Positions 23,427-31,760 of a stretch of 37,553 nucleotides of DNA are shown piece by piece. The stretch comes from an uncultured Bacteroidales bacterium (GTDB taxonomy: Bacteria > Bacteroidota > Bacteroidia > Bacteroidales > Bacteroidaceae). How positions within the stretch are numbered: position 1 is the stretch's first letter; every line of letters begins with the position of its first letter. The stretch lies in the NCBI GenBank assembly GCA_902796835.1, contig CADBQP010000013.1:1-37553 (forward strand), written 5' to 3'. The notes under the pieces were generated by a model. That model saw nothing but the letters and a program-made list of their open reading frames with translations. It did not search any database and was not told the DNA's origin. Position numbers and translations under genes: made by a program.

Positions 23427-23487
23427 TTCTCACCGTGGTGAGAAAACTTTTTCACCGTGGTGGGAAAACTTTCTCACCACGGTGAAA
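23427..23487. repeat. three palindromes with 22-bp spacing
   Basis: Near-palindromic copies of TCACCGTGGTGA or its complement centre TCACCACGGTGA lie at 23427-23444, 23448-23468 and 23470-23487. Their centres fall at 23435.5, 23457.5 and 23479.5, giving exact 22-bp spacing. Copies 2 and 3 are inverted and can fold into one long hairpin at about 23450-23487. They occupy the intergenic region after the terminator. Confidence 0.75.
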
Positions 23488-23573
23488 TTTCTTTTAAAGC
23501 CGTCTTCGAATTATCCAAGTCGGTTCTCATGCAACGAAACGAAGCCTTCCGAGCCTTGAGTGCCGCCATCGAA

Positions 23574-24236
23574 CTATGACTTGCACATTTGCTCATAAGC
23601 CTCGGGCAGCTGGGCTGGCTCGCTCACCATACACTGGGCCCCGCGCGCCTCAAGGAAATCCTTGTCGCGAAAGCCCCAAAGCACGGAGATGCATGGCAAT
23701 CCGGCATTCTGCGCCGTGAGCATATCGACCTCGCTGTCGCCCACATAGATAGCCTCATCCGGGGTCATTCCCAAACGCTTGAGGGCCAGCAACACAGTGT
23801 CGGGGGCAGGTTTGCGGCGCACAGCGGGGCTCTCGCCCACGGCCACATCAACATACTGGCCAAAGAAGCGCCGATGAAGTTGCACCACGGCCTCGTGGAG
23901 CTTGTTCGACACAATGGCCATCGGCACTTCCTGGCTCTTGAAATGCGCCAGCACCTCCATCAGGCCGTCGTAGGGCCGGGTGGCATCGAGGCTATGCTCC
24001 ACATAGTGGGCACGAAAGCTGGCAAAGGCCTTTTCAAACGTATCGGCATCGGTCTGCTCGGGCACGGCACACTCCATGAGATAGCGCACACCGTTTCCCA
24101 AAAAACTGCGCACTTCCTGGCGCGAACGTAGGGGAAGGCCAGTGGCACCGAGGGCCACGTTCACACTGGCTGTGAGGTCGTCGAGCGTGTCGAGAAGCGT
24201 GCCGTCGAGATCGAAAATCAGGGCTTTCTTCATCAA
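23574..24236 (-). CDS. HAD family hydrolase, phosphoglycolate phosphatase-like
   Basis: This 220-residue cytosolic phosphatase has the four HAD motifs: FDLDGTLLDT (Asp9, Asp11), VSNK as motif II, a KPAPDT lysine as motif III, and YVGDSEVDM as motif IV. A helical cap follows motif I. The pattern matches Gph/PGP-type enzymes that remove phosphate from 2-phosphoglycolate and other small substrates. Specificity cannot be fixed from sequence, so I leave the gene symbol blank. It is 10 bases downstream of apbE on the same strand and is the last gene in the minus-strand run before the convergent junction. Confidence 0.9.
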   Translation of the reverse strand: MMKKALIFDLDGTLLDTLDDLTASVNVALGATGLPLRSRQEVRSFLGNGVRYLMECAVPEQTDADTFEKAFASFRAHYVEHSLDATRPYDGLMEVLAHFKSQEVPMAIVSNKLHEAVVQLHRRFFGQYVDVAVGESPAVRRKPAPDTVLLALKRLGMTPDEAIYVGDSEVDMLTAQNAGLPCISVLWGFRDKDFLEARGAQCMVSEPAQLPEAYEQMCKS

Positions 24237-24246
24237 TTTAGGTTTA

Positions 24247-25230
24247 TTATTCGATGGTAGAGTAAGTGAGGTATTCGCCGCGCGACCCCGAATAAATGAG
24301 ATATGCCTTCAGCTCGGGATGCTGGGCAAGCAGTTTTTTTGCCTCGTCGAGCCCCATGCTCATAAAGGAGGTGGCATAGGCATCGGCCAGTGCACAGTTT
24401 GGCGCCACCACGGTGGCCGAGAGCAGGGTGTGCTCCACGGGACGCCCCGTGTGCGGATTGATGGTATGGGCATACTTGCGGCCATTGCGCACATAGAAGT
24501 TGCGATAGTTACCGCTGGTGGCCATAGCCGTTCCGGCTTTCATTTCCACCACTTCCTGCAGTTCGCCGTCGGCCCCTTCGTCCGAGGGTTTCGTAATGCC
24601 TACGCGCCACTGCTCGGTGGCGCTCTTTTGGCCACCCACCACGATTTCGCCACCAATCTCCACAAGGTAGTCGCTCACACCGCTGGCCTCAAGCAACCGA
24701 GCCACAAGATCGCAGGCATAGCCCTTGGCTATGGCGCCAAAGTCGAGCTGCACGCGCGGGTCGGTGCGTTCCACTATGAGGCCATTGAGCCTCACGTGCT
24801 GATGGCCCACAAACTGAAGCATGCTGTCCACCTCTTCGTCGGTGGGGAGTTCCCCTTTCTTGAAACCAAAACCCCAGGCATTGACCAGGGGACCCACTGT
24901 GGGGTCGAAGGCGCCTTGCGTAGTTTTCGCCACCTGCAGGGCCATGGTCAGCACCTCGGCAAAGAGGTTGTCGGCCTGCTGGGTTTCGCCGCGATTCAGG
25001 CGCGAGAGGGTGCTCGTAGCATTGAAGAGCGACATGGAACTGTCCACCCTCAAAAGTTCGCGCTCAATGTCAGCCTGCAAATCGGCCTGCGAGCGGTATT
25101 TGATGTGATAGAATGTGCCAAAAATCTGCCCGCTGTTCTCCTGCAGCGGACGGTCGTCGGTGCGACGCAAAATAAGAATGGTGCCTACTACTAAGAAGGC
25201 AAGAAAGACAAGGCTTAGTGCTTTCTTCAT
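24247..25230 (-). CDS. apbE: FAD:protein FMN transferase (ApbE)
   Basis: ApbE attaches FMN from FAD to Thr or Ser in flavoproteins such as RnfG, NqrB and NqrC. The chosen start at 25230 gives a 327-residue protein with an N-terminal membrane anchor or lipoprotein-like hydrophobic segment; an ATG at 25257 would add nine residues overlapping the upstream gene's stop. Motifs in order are GTFYHIKYRS, FDPTVGPLVNAWGFG, VQLDFGAIAKGYACDLV, ATSGNYRNF and YAHTINPHTGRPV, which bind FAD and the catalytic Mg2+. The SMSL strand near the start of the domain is also present. Likely periplasmic and membrane-tethered. Flanked by DUF6048 upstream and the HAD gene downstream. Confidence 0.93.
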   Translation of the reverse strand: MKKALSLVFLAFLVVGTILILRRTDDRPLQENSGQIFGTFYHIKYRSQADLQADIERELLRVDSSMSLFNATSTLSRLNRGETQQADNLFAEVLTMALQVAKTTQGAFDPTVGPLVNAWGFGFKKGELPTDEEVDSMLQFVGHQHVRLNGLIVERTDPRVQLDFGAIAKGYACDLVARLLEASGVSDYLVEIGGEIVVGGQKSATEQWRVGITKPSDEGADGELQEVVEMKAGTAMATSGNYRNFYVRNGRKYAHTINPHTGRPVEHTLLSATVVAPNCALADAYATSFMSMGLDEAKKLLAQHPELKAYLIYSGSRGEYLTYSTIE

Positions 25231-25256
25231 CTGACTATGAAAAAAAGGAAAAGGCA

Positions 25257-25979
25257 TTAGATTACTAATACGACGTTGAACATTCCGCTAAAGACGCCGA
25301 TGTCATTTTTTCCGAAACCTGGAATGTACCATGCTTGGCCCGGAGTGCTGGTGGTGTGGCTGATGCGGCGCCTGTAGCGCACGCTCCACCCCAGATGCAC
25401 ACGTTTCCAGACTGCCGTCTCCACGCCGGCCGCAAGTTCGAGCCACAGGGCATTGCTGCTCTTGCTTTCAAACTGAAAAGGCGTGGACGTGTTCCAATAA
25501 GGGTCGTCAAGATTTTTTCCGCTGAGGTCGTATTTGAAGGTGGAATAGCCAAGGCGCAGACCGCCAAGAAGTTTGTGGCCTGAGCGGACATCGTTCAGGA
25601 AATTATAGTCGCATCCCACTCTTATGAAGGGGGCCGCTTTCGTTTTGAAATGAAGGTCTGTGTTGTCGTCGGTTTTGTTGCACACGCCCCACCCCGCTTC
25701 AATGGTGGGGAAAAAGCGTTGGGCAATATTCATGCGCACGGCTGCCTCATATTGCCCGTACGACGAAACGGCAGCCAGCACAGGCCCCAGCAGATCGACG
25801 CTCACCGCAAAGCCCTGCACACCGCGGGGCGCAGCTTCGAGCCTCAGGCGCTCGGCCTCGGCCGACGAATACTGTATGCCGCGCACACGGGTGGAGTCGG
25901 TCTGCGCCCGAAGGGGGAATGCAAGGACGCTACTGAGCAGCAGTGCGCAGAAAAACGCGAATGTTTTCGATATCTTCAT
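25257..25979 (-). CDS. DUF6048 family outer-membrane-type protein
   Basis: A signal peptide ends near residue 25 (PLRAQ), followed by about 215 residues of alternating amphipathic strands and aromatic C-termini. These include AVSVDLLGPVLAAVSSYGQYEAAVRMNI, HKLLGGLRLGYSTFKYD and RVHLGWSVRYRRRI. This is the look of a small outer-membrane beta-barrel, and the family text fits DUF6048. Its start lies inside the DUF6452 gene, overlapping by 50 bases, so the two are almost certainly coupled. Function is unknown. Confidence 0.85.
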   Translation of the reverse strand: MKISKTFAFFCALLLSSVLAFPLRAQTDSTRVRGIQYSSAEAERLRLEAAPRGVQGFAVSVDLLGPVLAAVSSYGQYEAAVRMNIAQRFFPTIEAGWGVCNKTDDNTDLHFKTKAAPFIRVGCDYNFLNDVRSGHKLLGGLRLGYSTFKYDLSGKNLDDPYWNTSTPFQFESKSSNALWLELAAGVETAVWKRVHLGWSVRYRRRISHTTSTPGQAWYIPGFGKNDIGVFSGMFNVVLVI

Positions 25980-26451
25980 AATCTACTGTGCTTCTGACAA
26001 TGGCCACGCTGTCGATGGCTCTAAGTTGCCCCGTGGGCTCGCGGCGTGTCCAGGCCACTCGGGTGAGCTGGTGGAACATTGATGTCGGGCAGTCCACCGA
26101 TTCAAAGTGCGGAGCGTTGGTATGAGCCAGGAAAATGGTGTCGGTGGCCGCATCTCCGGCTGCATTTGAAAAGCAGAAAAGGAGTGTGTCCACGTCGTTC
26201 TGATAGGAAACGGGCAGGCCGAAACTCTGTTTGCCCACAGCCCTGTTCAGTAGCGGCACAGTGGCTCCCACGGCATTGACGGTAAGTGTGTCGTAGAGGG
26301 TGAGCTGGCTGTGGGAGGAGGCATCGTATAGGCCGCAGGTCATCACCACCACCGTGTCGAGCGGACATTCCACCTCGGTGCACGACGACAGGCCGAGAAA
26401 CGAGGCCAGCAGGACCACGAGTAGTTGTTTAGGCTTGAGTATATGGAACAT
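25930..26451 (-). CDS. DUF6452 family lipoprotein
   Basis: The 173-residue protein begins with a lipoprotein signal peptide, with the lipid cysteine at residue 24 (GLSSC) and a second Cys soon after in VECPL. The mature domain contains mostly beta-strands: TLYDTLTVNAVGA, FGLPVSYQNDVDTLLFCF and DTIFLAHTNAPHFES. It then has a CPTSMFHQL segment. The pairing with DUF6048 immediately downstream matches what I recall of DUF6452 in other Bacteroidota. The 50-base overlap with DUF6048 supports translation as a unit. Likely anchored in the outer membrane; no function is known. Confidence 0.85.
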   Translation of the reverse strand: MFHILKPKQLLVVLLASFLGLSSCTEVECPLDTVVVMTCGLYDASSHSQLTLYDTLTVNAVGATVPLLNRAVGKQSFGLPVSYQNDVDTLLFCFSNAAGDAATDTIFLAHTNAPHFESVDCPTSMFHQLTRVAWTRREPTGQLRAIDSVAIVRSTVDYEDIENIRVFLRTAAQ

Positions 26452-26478
26452 GGGGCAAGGGATGAAACGGGCGATGCC

Positions 26479-27441
26479 CTAAAATTCTTTTTCTATCTGA
26501 TAGTCGTTGCGCGACGAGCTTGAGCGGCTCACGAGCTCGGCCACAAAGCCTGTGAGGAAGAGCTGTGTGCCGAGCAACATCATGGTGAGGGCTATGTAGA
26601 AGTAGGGCGAATTGGTGACCAGCGGCGCCGGCGTGCCGTTGATGAGGTGGGTAACCTTCACAGCGCCCACTACGACCACGGCAATGAAGCCCACGATAAA
26701 CATGAGCGTGCCCAGAAAACCAAACACGTGCATGGGCTGCTTTCCGAACTTGTTGAGGAAACTCAGCGAGAGCAGATCGAGATAGCCGTTCACAAAGCGG
26801 TTGAGTCCAAACTTGGTGTGGCCATATTTGCGCGCTTGGTGGTGCACCACCTTTTCGCCAATCTTGTCGAAGCCCGCGTTCTTGGCCAGATAGGGAATGT
26901 AGCGATGCATTTCGCCATAGACTTCAATGTTTTTCACCACTTCGCTGCGATAGGCCTTGAGGCCGCAGTTGAAGTCGTGCAGGTTTTTGATGCCGCTCAC
27001 CCAGCGTGCCGTGGCATTGAAGAGCTTGGTGGGCAGGGTCTTCGACAGGGGGTCGTAGCGCTTCTGCTTGTAGCCCGACACGAGGTCGTAGCCCTCGTCC
27101 GTAATCATGCGATAGAGCTCGGGAATTTCGTCGGGCGAGTCTTGCAGGTCGGCATCCATCGTGATGACCACCTGGCCCTGGGCTGCCTTGAAGCCGCAAA
27201 AGAGGGCCGGCGACTTGCCGTAGTTGCGGCGAAACTTGATGCCGTGAACATGGGCATCGCGCTCGGCAAGGCTCTCAATGACATTCCATGAGCGGTCGGT
27301 GCTGCCGTCGTTCACGAAAATGATTTCATAGGTAAACTTGTTGTCGCGCATCACCCGGGTAATCCATTCGTGGAGTTCGGGCAGGCTTTCGTCTTCGTTG
27401 TAGAGGGGAACGACAACCGATATGTTCAACTTTTCTTCCAT
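26479..27441 (-). CDS. family 2 glycosyltransferase, DPM1/GtrB-like
   Basis: The GT2 domain covers residues 5-225, with VVPLYNEDESL, FVNDGSTDRSW and the nucleotide-sugar and metal site TMDADLQD (Asp96, Asp98). The C-terminal 90 residues contain two membrane helices at about 232-262 and 272-305. This layout is that of polyprenyl-phosphate glycosyltransferases (DPM1/GtrB class), which charge undecaprenyl phosphate with a sugar on the cytosolic face. The sugar cannot be read from sequence. A role in cell-envelope glycan or O-glycan synthesis is likely. It lies 42 bases after DUF4199 and 27 bases before DUF6452, all minus strand. Confidence 0.92.
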   Translation of the reverse strand: MEEKLNISVVVPLYNEDESLPELHEWITRVMRDNKFTYEIIFVNDGSTDRSWNVIESLAERDAHVHGIKFRRNYGKSPALFCGFKAAQGQVVITMDADLQDSPDEIPELYRMITDEGYDLVSGYKQKRYDPLSKTLPTKLFNATARWVSGIKNLHDFNCGLKAYRSEVVKNIEVYGEMHRYIPYLAKNAGFDKIGEKVVHHQARKYGHTKFGLNRFVNGYLDLLSLSFLNKFGKQPMHVFGFLGTLMFIVGFIAVVVVGAVKVTHLINGTPAPLVTNSPYFYIALTMMLLGTQLFLTGFVAELVSRSSSSRNDYQIEKEF

Positions 27442-27483
27442 AGAAAGTAGTTATGTTTTTCTGTTTCTTATTGAGCTCTAATC

Positions 27484-28050
27484 TTATGGTTTGCTCTTTT
27501 GGCAGACGAGGGCCGCCACCAGCGAGAGCACGGTGCCGAAGATGAAGTTCAGGTATATAATCATCCCGGCATAGTTGGCTGGCGAAATGGCACGTAAGGC
27601 ATCGACCAGCACATCAGTTCCCTTGCCTTCGGTCATGGCATCGAGGCGGGCCTGCATGCCGCTTTGCTGCAGGGCCTGCTGCATGTCGGGGCTTTTGAGA
27701 AACTGCTCGTATTGGTCGAACACGTATCCGTGGTCAAAAAAGGCAAGATATACAAACACGGCCACGGCCACCCACAGGGCGGCATAGGTCGAGGTGAGAA
27801 AGGCGTGGGCAAAACCGCGACCAAACGAGAACGTGGGGCGCTCGGTGAGCATTTGCTTTCGGAACTTCCACGTGAGCCACACCACGCCAGCCCAGCTTCC
27901 CAGCATCAGAAGCCAAAAGAGCAGGCTGGCTGCCGGCATACTGAACGACCACAGCCACATGGCCCAGGCAGCAATGCCCATGAGGCCGAGCCAAAGGCCA
28001 TGCTGCATGGCAAAGGCATTGGTTTGCGCAAAGGTGTTGTCATTCTTCAT
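27484..28050 (-). CDS. DUF4199 family membrane protein
   Basis: The start at 28050 gives 188 residues and overlaps the PhoH stop by 11 bases; the frame extends further upstream but only into PhoH. Four hydrophobic helices are visible, at about residues 18-38, 41-60, 81-102 and 160-183. The soluble part between helices 3 and 4 (about 105-155) is Gln/Met-rich and includes SPDMQQALQQSGMQARLDAM. This matches DUF4199, a Bacteroidota family that commonly precedes GT2 genes. Probably inner membrane. Function is unknown; perhaps it assists the neighbouring glycosyltransferase. Confidence 0.85.
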   Translation of the reverse strand: MKNDNTFAQTNAFAMQHGLWLGLMGIAAWAMWLWSFSMPAASLLFWLLMLGSWAGVVWLTWKFRKQMLTERPTFSFGRGFAHAFLTSTYAALWVAVAVFVYLAFFDHGYVFDQYEQFLKSPDMQQALQQSGMQARLDAMTEGKGTDVLVDALRAISPANYAGMIIYLNFIFGTVLSLVAALVCQKSKP

Positions 28051-29023
28051 GGTCGTCGGTTTTTGTTTCGGGGGTTTGGGCTTTTGAGGTTTGCTTTTCG
28101 TCGCGCTCGTATGCCTCGACAATGCGGGTGACGAGGCGATGGCGCACAATGTCGTCGCGGCTCATCTCTACAAAGGCTATGCCCTTGATGCCTTGCAATA
28201 TGCGCACGGCCTCAATCAGTCCGCTGCGCTGCGACGAGGGGAGGTCTACCTGCGTGGTGTCGCCCGTCACAATCATCTTGGTATTCATACCCATGCGGGT
28301 GAGGAACATCTTGATTTGCGACTTGGTGGTGTTTTGCGCCTCGTCGAGTATGACAACGGCATCGTTGAGCGTGCGGCCTCGCATGAAGGCCAGCGGGGCT
28401 ATCTGGATAACGTTCTGGTCCATGTATTCCTGCAGTTTGGCAGCGGGAATCATTTCTTGCAGGGCGTCGTAGAGGGGCTGCAGATAGGGATCTACCTTGT
28501 CTTTCATGTCGCCGGGCAGGAAGCCGAGCTTTTCGCCTGCCTCCACGGCAGGACGGCTCAGAACGATTTTGCGGATGAGCTTGTTTTTCAAGGCGCGCAC
28601 GGCCAGGGCTATGGCCAGATAGGTTTTGCCCGAGCCGGCAGGGCCCGTGGCAAAAACGATGTCGCTGTGGCCGTAGGCCTCCACGATGAGGCGCTGGTTT
28701 TCACTGCGCGGCATGATGGGCTTGCCGCCCGTGCTGTAAACGATGACATCGTCGCGGCTGCCACGTCGCGAACCGCCGCGCACAATGTCGAGCACGTCTT
28801 CCTCGGTGAGCACATTGTAGGTGGTGCAGTGAAGCTCCAAGGCCTGAAACATTTCTTCGAAACGGGCCATCTCCTCCTCGTCGCCCATGACGCGCACCAC
28901 ATTGTCGCGGGCCACGAGGCGCAGCTTGGGACAGAGCGCACGCAGCAGGCGAATGTTGGCATTGCCCGGGCCGTAGAAGGTGGCGGGGTCGGCCGTTTCA
29001 ATTACAAAATGTCGTTCTATCAT
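28040..29023 (-). CDS. PhoH family ATPase
   Basis: Started at the ATG at 29023, this is 327 residues; the open frame extends 61 codons upstream but that part lacks family sequence. An N-terminal KH-like domain (residues 1-70) is followed by the P-loop ATPase: GPAGSGKT at 127-134, the hallmark SRPAVEAGEKLGFLPGDMKD near 156-174, and Walker B VVILDEAQN at 223-231. A GDTTQVDLP segment follows, with a small acidic tail. PhoH proteins are linked to RNA handling and phosphate or stress response. The downstream DUF4199 and GT2 genes overlap or follow closely, so one operon is likely. Confidence 0.93.
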   Translation of the reverse strand: MIERHFVIETADPATFYGPGNANIRLLRALCPKLRLVARDNVVRVMGDEEEMARFEEMFQALELHCTTYNVLTEEDVLDIVRGGSRRGSRDDVIVYSTGGKPIMPRSENQRLIVEAYGHSDIVFATGPAGSGKTYLAIALAVRALKNKLIRKIVLSRPAVEAGEKLGFLPGDMKDKVDPYLQPLYDALQEMIPAAKLQEYMDQNVIQIAPLAFMRGRTLNDAVVILDEAQNTTKSQIKMFLTRMGMNTKMIVTGDTTQVDLPSSQRSGLIEAVRILQGIKGIAFVEMSRDDIVRHRLVTRIVEAYERDEKQTSKAQTPETKTDDHEE

Positions 29024-29047
29024 GAATGCTTTTGCTGTTTTAGACTG

Positions 29048-29055
29048 CGAATTTA
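29048..29055 (-). promoter_or_regulatory. weak putative -7 box upstream of the PhoH gene
   Basis: On the minus strand TAAATTCG is one base from TAnnTTTG and lies 25 bases upstream of the PhoH start. No -33 element is seen. It is the only candidate for the start of the 23.6-29.0 kb minus-strand run. Confidence 0.3.
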
Positions 29056-29168
29056 CGCTAAAACGGCCGCCGAGGCGAATAAATGCCGAACTTTTTTGCG
29101 CCGAGCCACGCAAATTTCCCTCTGCAGCGGGGGCTGGCAGCTCGCGCTTGTGCCCTCTCTCGCTCTTC

Positions 29169-29208
29169 AAAAAACAGGCGTGCACCCATCTTGAGGATGA
29201 GTGCACGC
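29169..29208 (-). terminator. rho-independent terminator ending the secreted-protein island
   Basis: On the minus strand an 8-bp perfect stem (29208-29201 with 29185-29178), extended by four inner pairs around a 5-base loop, is followed by a TTTTTT run at 29174-29169. It is 46 bases past the end of the 48-residue peptide gene and upstream of the PhoH promoter region. Confidence 0.75.
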
Positions 29209-29254
29209 ACTGACGTGTGACGAGCTTCGCCGTCGGGCCCGCAGGGCGGAGCCT

Positions 29255-29401
29255 TTATTCCTCGTCGTCCACCCAGAGGCGGCGGCGCACGAGCTGATCG
29301 CCCGAGGTGGTTTTTTCCTTCACTTGGAACGAACCGGCTTGCATCACGGTTTCGGGCGAGAGGGCGATGACTGTCATTCGGGGTTGGCTATATGTCTTCA
29401 T
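29255..29401 (-). CDS. small peptide of the Bacteroidales short secreted-island type, 48 residues
   Basis: The ATG at 29401 gives MKTYSQPRMTVIALSPETVM followed by a polar, charged C-terminus ending in DDEE. An ATG at 29446 would add 15 residues. Short proteins with the opening K-x-Y-x-x-P-x-M-x-V-I are common in Prevotella and Bacteroides, often near large secreted proteins; this pattern recognition is from memory. No signal peptide is visible. It lies 54 bases downstream of the 744-residue repeat protein, and a strong terminator follows, so it looks like the last gene of that transcript. Function unknown. Confidence 0.55.
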   Translation of the reverse strand: MKTYSQPRMTVIALSPETVMQAGSFQVKEKTTSGDQLVRRRLWVDDEE

Positions 29402-29455
29402 TGCTGTATGTGTGTCTTGTTTTATTACGTTCAACATTGATTTCACTTTTGAGTG

Positions 29456-31690
29456 TTAGAACAGAACCTTCTTTCCGCCCACTATATAAAGGCCTTTGCC
29501 GGGCTTTTCCACGCGGCGTCCCTGCAGGTCGTAGATGGCTCCGCCATGCTGGCTCTCTGCCTTCGTGCGCTCTATGGCCGAAACGATGTCGGCAAAGGAG
29601 AAGCCGCGCACGGTGGCCGAAGCCGATGTGCGGAGATAGGCCTTTCCGGCGCCGTTGGTGAAGTTGTCGCTGGTGTCGTTGAAGAGATAGAAGCCAATGC
29701 CGTCGGTGGCGTCGTTGGCCAGTTTGTAGTATTTATAGTTTGTCCAGTCGGCCGTAATGGTTTCTTCGGTCACGGTGCCCATGAGGTTGTTGTCCGAGTG
29801 AGCCGTTCCGCTGGCTGCCACGCTGAAGGTGTAGTCGTCGGCATCGGCGGCAATGACCACGGCTGTGTTGGCGGCAATGGCGTCGCCGGCGGCATAGGTG
29901 TCGTTCACCTTGGCCACGTCGCCTTCAACCACGATGGTGTAGGCCTCTACGCCCGTGGGGACGGTGAGGGGCACGTCGCTATAGAGCGTGGCATACTTCA
30001 CGGCGCTCACGGGAACCTCCACCTCGCTGGCAAGGGAATATCCGGTGCCGCCAGTCTGGGTGCGCTTGTAAAGATACACATTTTCTTGGCCGCCGTTACC
30101 ATAGAAACGGAAGTAACCGCTGGCATTATAATGGAATTCAGCACCAGCTTCAATAGCTATGTCGATATCCGAAGAGCTATTGAAAGTTATAGAAAGCGGA
30201 TACGTGAGTGCTGTCGCACGGTTGTTGCTTGCCGGCAGACCGTTACTGTTAGATGTTTGGTAATTATACTGTCCATCTTGGGTTTTCAGCAAATAGCCCG
30301 ACGATAGCTTGGAGTCGTCGACAGCCTCAATGGTCACGCAATAGGTATCGCCCCATGCGCCATCCACTTCTTTTCCTGTAAGTTTATCGTCAGGATTAGC
30401 CTTAACGTTTTGCTTGCCCATACCATCTGTATCTGTTCCTCCTGTTCCTCCCTTACGTCCGTCGGCAAACGTGGTGCTATTATAGGCAATGAGGTATTGG
30501 CCGCGCCAGTCGGCTTGGTCGGCCTCCACGAGTTTGTATACGATTTTCGGACCAAAGATGGCGTAGAGCGTCAGGTCGGAAGTCACGGCAGCTGTGTTTT
30601 CCACGAACGAGGGACTGGCCACGTCGCTGGTGGTGGACCATCCTACGAAGGCCTTGCCATTGACCGAAGCGGGGGTAGGCAGGTTCAGCTGCTCGCCGTC
30701 GAGGCGCTGCACGGGCGTTTGGGCAATGCCGCACACAGAGTAGCTGACAGTATGGATGGCCTTATAAACGGCCGAAACCAACACGTCGCTGGAGGGCATG
30801 ACGAAGGTGCACTGCTTGTCCGTTACGGGGGTCGTGGCTACGGGGTCGCCATTTTCGTCTTCCACAATCCAACTAACAAGAGAGTAGCCGGCATCGAGGG
30901 TTGCTGTGAGAGTAACCACTTCGCCCGACTTGGCCGCGCTCTTGTCGACGGAGATGGTGCCGCCCGTTTCGTCGGAGACATTGACGTCATATACTGTGTC
31001 GTCTTCGTTGAAGGTGGCATCGACCGTTACGTTTTTGGCAGGCATGGTGAATTGGTTGTTCGTCACGGTGACGCTTCCTGCATCGGCATCGGTCACGGTC
31101 CACGAGGCGAACACGTAGCCTGCGCTGGGCGTTGCCGTCAGCGAAATGGTGGTTCCGGCAATAGCCGAAGTGGGCGAGGCGCTAATGGTGCCGCCCGTTA
31201 CGGTGCCTGAGCCGGCCAGGGAAACGGTGTATTTTGTGGGAACGCTGTAAGTTACGGTCACACTTGTCATGCGGACTTGACCAGAACCACTCCTCGTAAA
31301 AGTTACTTCGCTGGCATCTCCTGTCCACTGGTCTTGGGTTATCGTACCCACTGAGGCCGATGTGTTAGAAGTTGTAAGTCTATAGCTGGAACCAGTGGTT
31401 GTGAACACAATCTTTGTAATCTTAACCCCGGTACCTTTAGCAGTGAAGGTGAAAGTGTTACTAGTGTAAATACGTGCAGCTGAGCCATTAGTATAATACG
31501 CTGCAGCTGTGCCAGTTCCACCAAAGCTAATAGTGAAATTCGTACGTTCATAAGACGTCAACTTAGTTGCATCCGAAAGACCTAAATCAGAGAAGGTCAG
31601 CATTTCTTCTGCTCCCCACGTTTGCCCCATGCCGAGCACGGCCATGATGCAAATCATCAGGAGCGTTTTTAGTTTGTAGAATTTTTGCAT
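29456..31690 (-). CDS. secreted multidomain protein with InlB-type beta-repeats and a C-terminal sorting-like tail
   Basis: A signal peptide covers residues 1-26. Residues 30-150 are a beta-rich N-domain. Three repeats of about 75 residues follow, at 153-228, 232-310 and 312-380. The first two share the pattern GGTIS...LTAT..AGY...SW and are InlB_B-like; the third (AFVGWSTTS, LTLYAIF) resembles the Flg_new/InlB type. From about 385 to 525 lies an uncharacterised domain, then another beta-rich domain to about 690. The end AIYDLQGRRVEKPGKGLYIV then GGKKVLF resembles a T9SS type A tail, also seen in the LRR protein. Likely an exported or surface adhesin-like protein; function is not assignable. 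Confidence 0.8.
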   Translation of the reverse strand: MQKFYKLKTLLMICIMAVLGMGQTWGAEEMLTFSDLGLSDATKLTSYERTNFTISFGGTGTAAAYYTNGSAARIYTSNTFTFTAKGTGVKITKIVFTTTGSSYRLTTSNTSASVGTITQDQWTGDASEVTFTRSGSGQVRMTSVTVTYSVPTKYTVSLAGSGTVTGGTISASPTSAIAGTTISLTATPSAGYVFASWTVTDADAGSVTVTNNQFTMPAKNVTVDATFNEDDTVYDVNVSDETGGTISVDKSAAKSGEVVTLTATLDAGYSLVSWIVEDENGDPVATTPVTDKQCTFVMPSSDVLVSAVYKAIHTVSYSVCGIAQTPVQRLDGEQLNLPTPASVNGKAFVGWSTTSDVASPSFVENTAAVTSDLTLYAIFGPKIVYKLVEADQADWRGQYLIAYNSTTFADGRKGGTGGTDTDGMGKQNVKANPDDKLTGKEVDGAWGDTYCVTIEAVDDSKLSSGYLLKTQDGQYNYQTSNSNGLPASNNRATALTYPLSITFNSSSDIDIAIEAGAEFHYNASGYFRFYGNGGQENVYLYKRTQTGGTGYSLASEVEVPVSAVKYATLYSDVPLTVPTGVEAYTIVVEGDVAKVNDTYAAGDAIAANTAVVIAADADDYTFSVAASGTAHSDNNLMGTVTEETITADWTNYKYYKLANDATDGIGFYLFNDTSDNFTNGAGKAYLRTSASATVRGFSFADIVSAIERTKAESQHGGAIYDLQGRRVEKPGKGLYIVGGKKVLF

Positions 31691-31760
31691 AGAGATAAAT
31701 AATTTTTAGAGGTTTATGAAAAGTTTATAATTGTTCGTCGGTAGGTTTCTGCCCATAGTG

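Noticed and set aside
23529-23579. short plus-strand ORF (16 codons) following the palindromes
   Set aside because: Overlaps the end of the HAD gene, has no promoter, and the longer frame would read through the palindromic repeats.
24142-25194. 350-codon plus-strand frame opposite apbE
   Set aside because: Antisense to a gene with all ApbE motifs; the translation has no recognisable domain.
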